From contig NW_002060943.1 of the NCBI RefSeq assembly GCF_000150275.1, positions 11,284,878-11,348,877 on the forward strand: 64,000 nucleotides of DNA, in the 5' to 3' direction. Position numbers and translations under genes: made by a program. How positions within the stretch are numbered: the stretch's first letter is position 1; each line of letters opens with the position of its first letter. The notes below the pieces were generated by a model. The model was not told the origin of the DNA and did not search any database. It worked only from the letters and a program-made list of their open reading frames with translations. Source of the stretch: Trichoplax adhaerens (Eukaryota; Placozoa; Uniplacotomia; Trichoplacea; Trichoplacidae). Below, in pieces: positions 62,759 through 64,000 of the stretch.

Positions 62759-63986
62759 TCAGACGGCGGTATCGTCCTTTGCTGGGCTTTTCACTGGCGC
62801 TGGGCTTTTTACTAGCGCTGGGCTTTTTACTGGCGATTTAGCGGGAATCCTCTATAATGATTCATGCAGTATAATAGATCAATTATACCAATAACGTATG
62901 ATTGTGCGCATAAAAATGCAGGTACAAAACAATTAGTTTATTTAAACTACCTTGGTTGATCCAACGTGTTTGGCATTAGTAATCTTTTCTGCTAGTTCCC
63001 GCTTAGTCTAATTTTTGATTTGATGTTCATGAGTGAAAAAATATTATATAAATAACAAAGATGACTATGATTAGGATGTTACCTTTGCCAAATCATCTGC
63101 TAGTTTGCTGTGCTGAGCTTCTAAAGAACGGTAAGCTTCATCTCGAGCAGTTAGAGCTTTCGATTTCTGATCCAGTATCGTATCCGCCGACGAAAGCTTC
63201 GATTTTACCTAATTTTTGATATTATAAACATACCGTATAAAATTAGTATTTGACTGTACTAATTTAACTAATGGTGGTATAGTTTTGGTTGTACCTCATC
63301 TAATTCTTTGCGTACATCCTAAAAGTAAGTAAAAAAGGTAACAAAAATTATGGTATATTTTTCAATAATATTTAAGGAATCGATCGATAGAGATATCAAC
63401 CAACGAAATGATTAAATAAAAAATAAATATTTTTATAAGTTTGCAATTACAACGTACTTGCATATCATCATTGTTCTTTTCCAATTTCTGTAAATATGTA
63501 CAAATATGAAACAACGTTATTTTTTGTTTACTATTATAGATATTTTTTAGAAATACATTAGAATGACATACAGTGAGTTTTTCTTTAAGTTTCGAAGCAG
63601 CCACTCTTTCTGCAATCAAATCTTGATTATATTTATTCGCTGTACTGCCAGTCTTGAATATTATTTTATTAAAAAGAATAATTTAGCGTTAAAGTAGAAT
63701 TTATCAACTGCTATAATATACAGTAGTAGTTGTACCTTAGCTAATTCAGTCTGCAGTTGTTTCAGCTCTACCCTCAATTTACCCGTTTTATCTTGAGACT
63801 CCGCTACTGCTATTTCCAGCTAAAGGAATAAAAATTTATCGTAACGCTCTTGTAATACTGTAATTACAACAATACTTTAAGTAATTATAGAATACATACT
63901 TTTTTGGAATTGGCAGTTAAATCATTATTACGCGAATGTTCTTTGTCTAGCTCCTTCAATGAATTTTCAAGCTTGTCACTTAATTC
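62759..63986 (-). CDS. Coiled-coil protein with KSP-repeat tail (3' part, partial)
   Basis: Eight phase-0 exons on the minus strand: 63986-63900, 63819-63736, 63652-63572, 63487-63458, 63318-63295, 63208-63083, 63007-62951, 62851-62759 (stop). They encode the last 193 residues; the 5' part lies beyond the right edge. The sequence is charged and heptad-like with no prolines until the tail (for example LKQLQTELAK, ERVAASKLKEKLT, ARDEAYRSLEAQHSKLADDL), typical of a long coiled coil. Two exons are micro-exons of 30 and 24 bp. The tail has four KSP motifs (KSPVKSPALVKSP, then APVKSPAKDD) and ends DTAV, a class I PDZ ligand. KSP motifs are proline-directed phosphorylation sites, best known from neurofilament tails. 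I do not recognise the family; a cytoskeletal or scaffold protein is the cautious reading. Confidence 0.75.
62781..62834 (-). repeat. Three 18-bp coding repeats (KSP tail)
   Basis: Three contiguous 18-bp units (62781-62798, 62799-62816, 62817-62834), gctgggctttttactggc on the plus strand with one or two changes each. On the minus strand each codes for six residues of the form Ala-(Pro/Leu)-Val-Lys-Ser-Pro. Confidence 0.9.
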
Positions 63987-64000
63987 CTAAATTTATTATA

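Noticed and set aside
1-64000. tRNA, rRNA, snRNA genes and CRISPR arrays
   Set aside because: Looked for T-loop-like ggttcgaat motifs, conserved rRNA blocks and regularly spaced repeats; the tandem arrays at 4981-6309 have no spacers, and no RNA gene was convincing by eye.

Overview
This is a stretch of an AT-rich eukaryotic nuclear genome from an animal. It holds multi-exon genes with GT-AG introns, mostly about 60-1400 bp, and long AT-rich spacers. The gene set (HECTD1, CLPTM1, LCLAT1/ALCAT1, ADCK1, Fos/ATF3-type bZIPs, a neurexin/Caspr-like laminin-G receptor) is metazoan. Compact genes, AT-richness and simple receptor architecture suit an early-branching animal, with a placozoan (Trichoplax/Hoilungia type) as my best guess. 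That placement is an inference. Gene models were built by hand from reading-frame continuity, splice phase and recalled family sequences; no search was run.

Layout, left to right: a PUS10-like exon (-) runs off the left edge. A deoxynucleoside kinase (+, 1875-3621) follows. Then comes a spacer with three families of tandem repeats (3905-6309). CLPTM1 (+, 6801-11251) is interrupted by a 50-N assembly gap. LCLAT1 (-, 13057-16942) converges on CLPTM1 and diverges from HECTD1 (+, 20635-28919), which has one 4.8-kb exon. A coiled-coil/EF-hand protein ending in a CaaX box (+, 30570-33309) is next. Two Fos/ATF3-type bZIP genes lie head to head (- at 35030-38761, + at 45956-47380). ADCK1 (+, 50024-53909), a two-LamG transmembrane neurexin/Caspr-like protein (+, 55345-58371) and RNA polymerase II subunit RPB9 (+, 60339-61962) follow. 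The 3' end of a coiled-coil protein with a KSP-repeat tail (-, 62759-63986) runs off the right edge.

The genes do not form one pathway; this is ordinary animal gene order. The stand-out linkage is the bZIP pair. Both genes have an intron at the same point between basic region and leucine zipper, which recalls the vertebrate FOS-JDP2-BATF cluster. The other large-scale feature is a dispersed palindromic repeat built from CTGTAC/GTACAG. It fills intergenic and intronic clusters (about 17.0-17.9, 36.8-37.4, 40.3-41.7, 49.7-49.9 and 59.5-60.1 kb) and is nearly absent from exons. One cluster lies inside a 170-bp element with perfect 26-bp terminal inverted repeats. I saw no tRNA, rRNA, CRISPR array or intact transposase gene.
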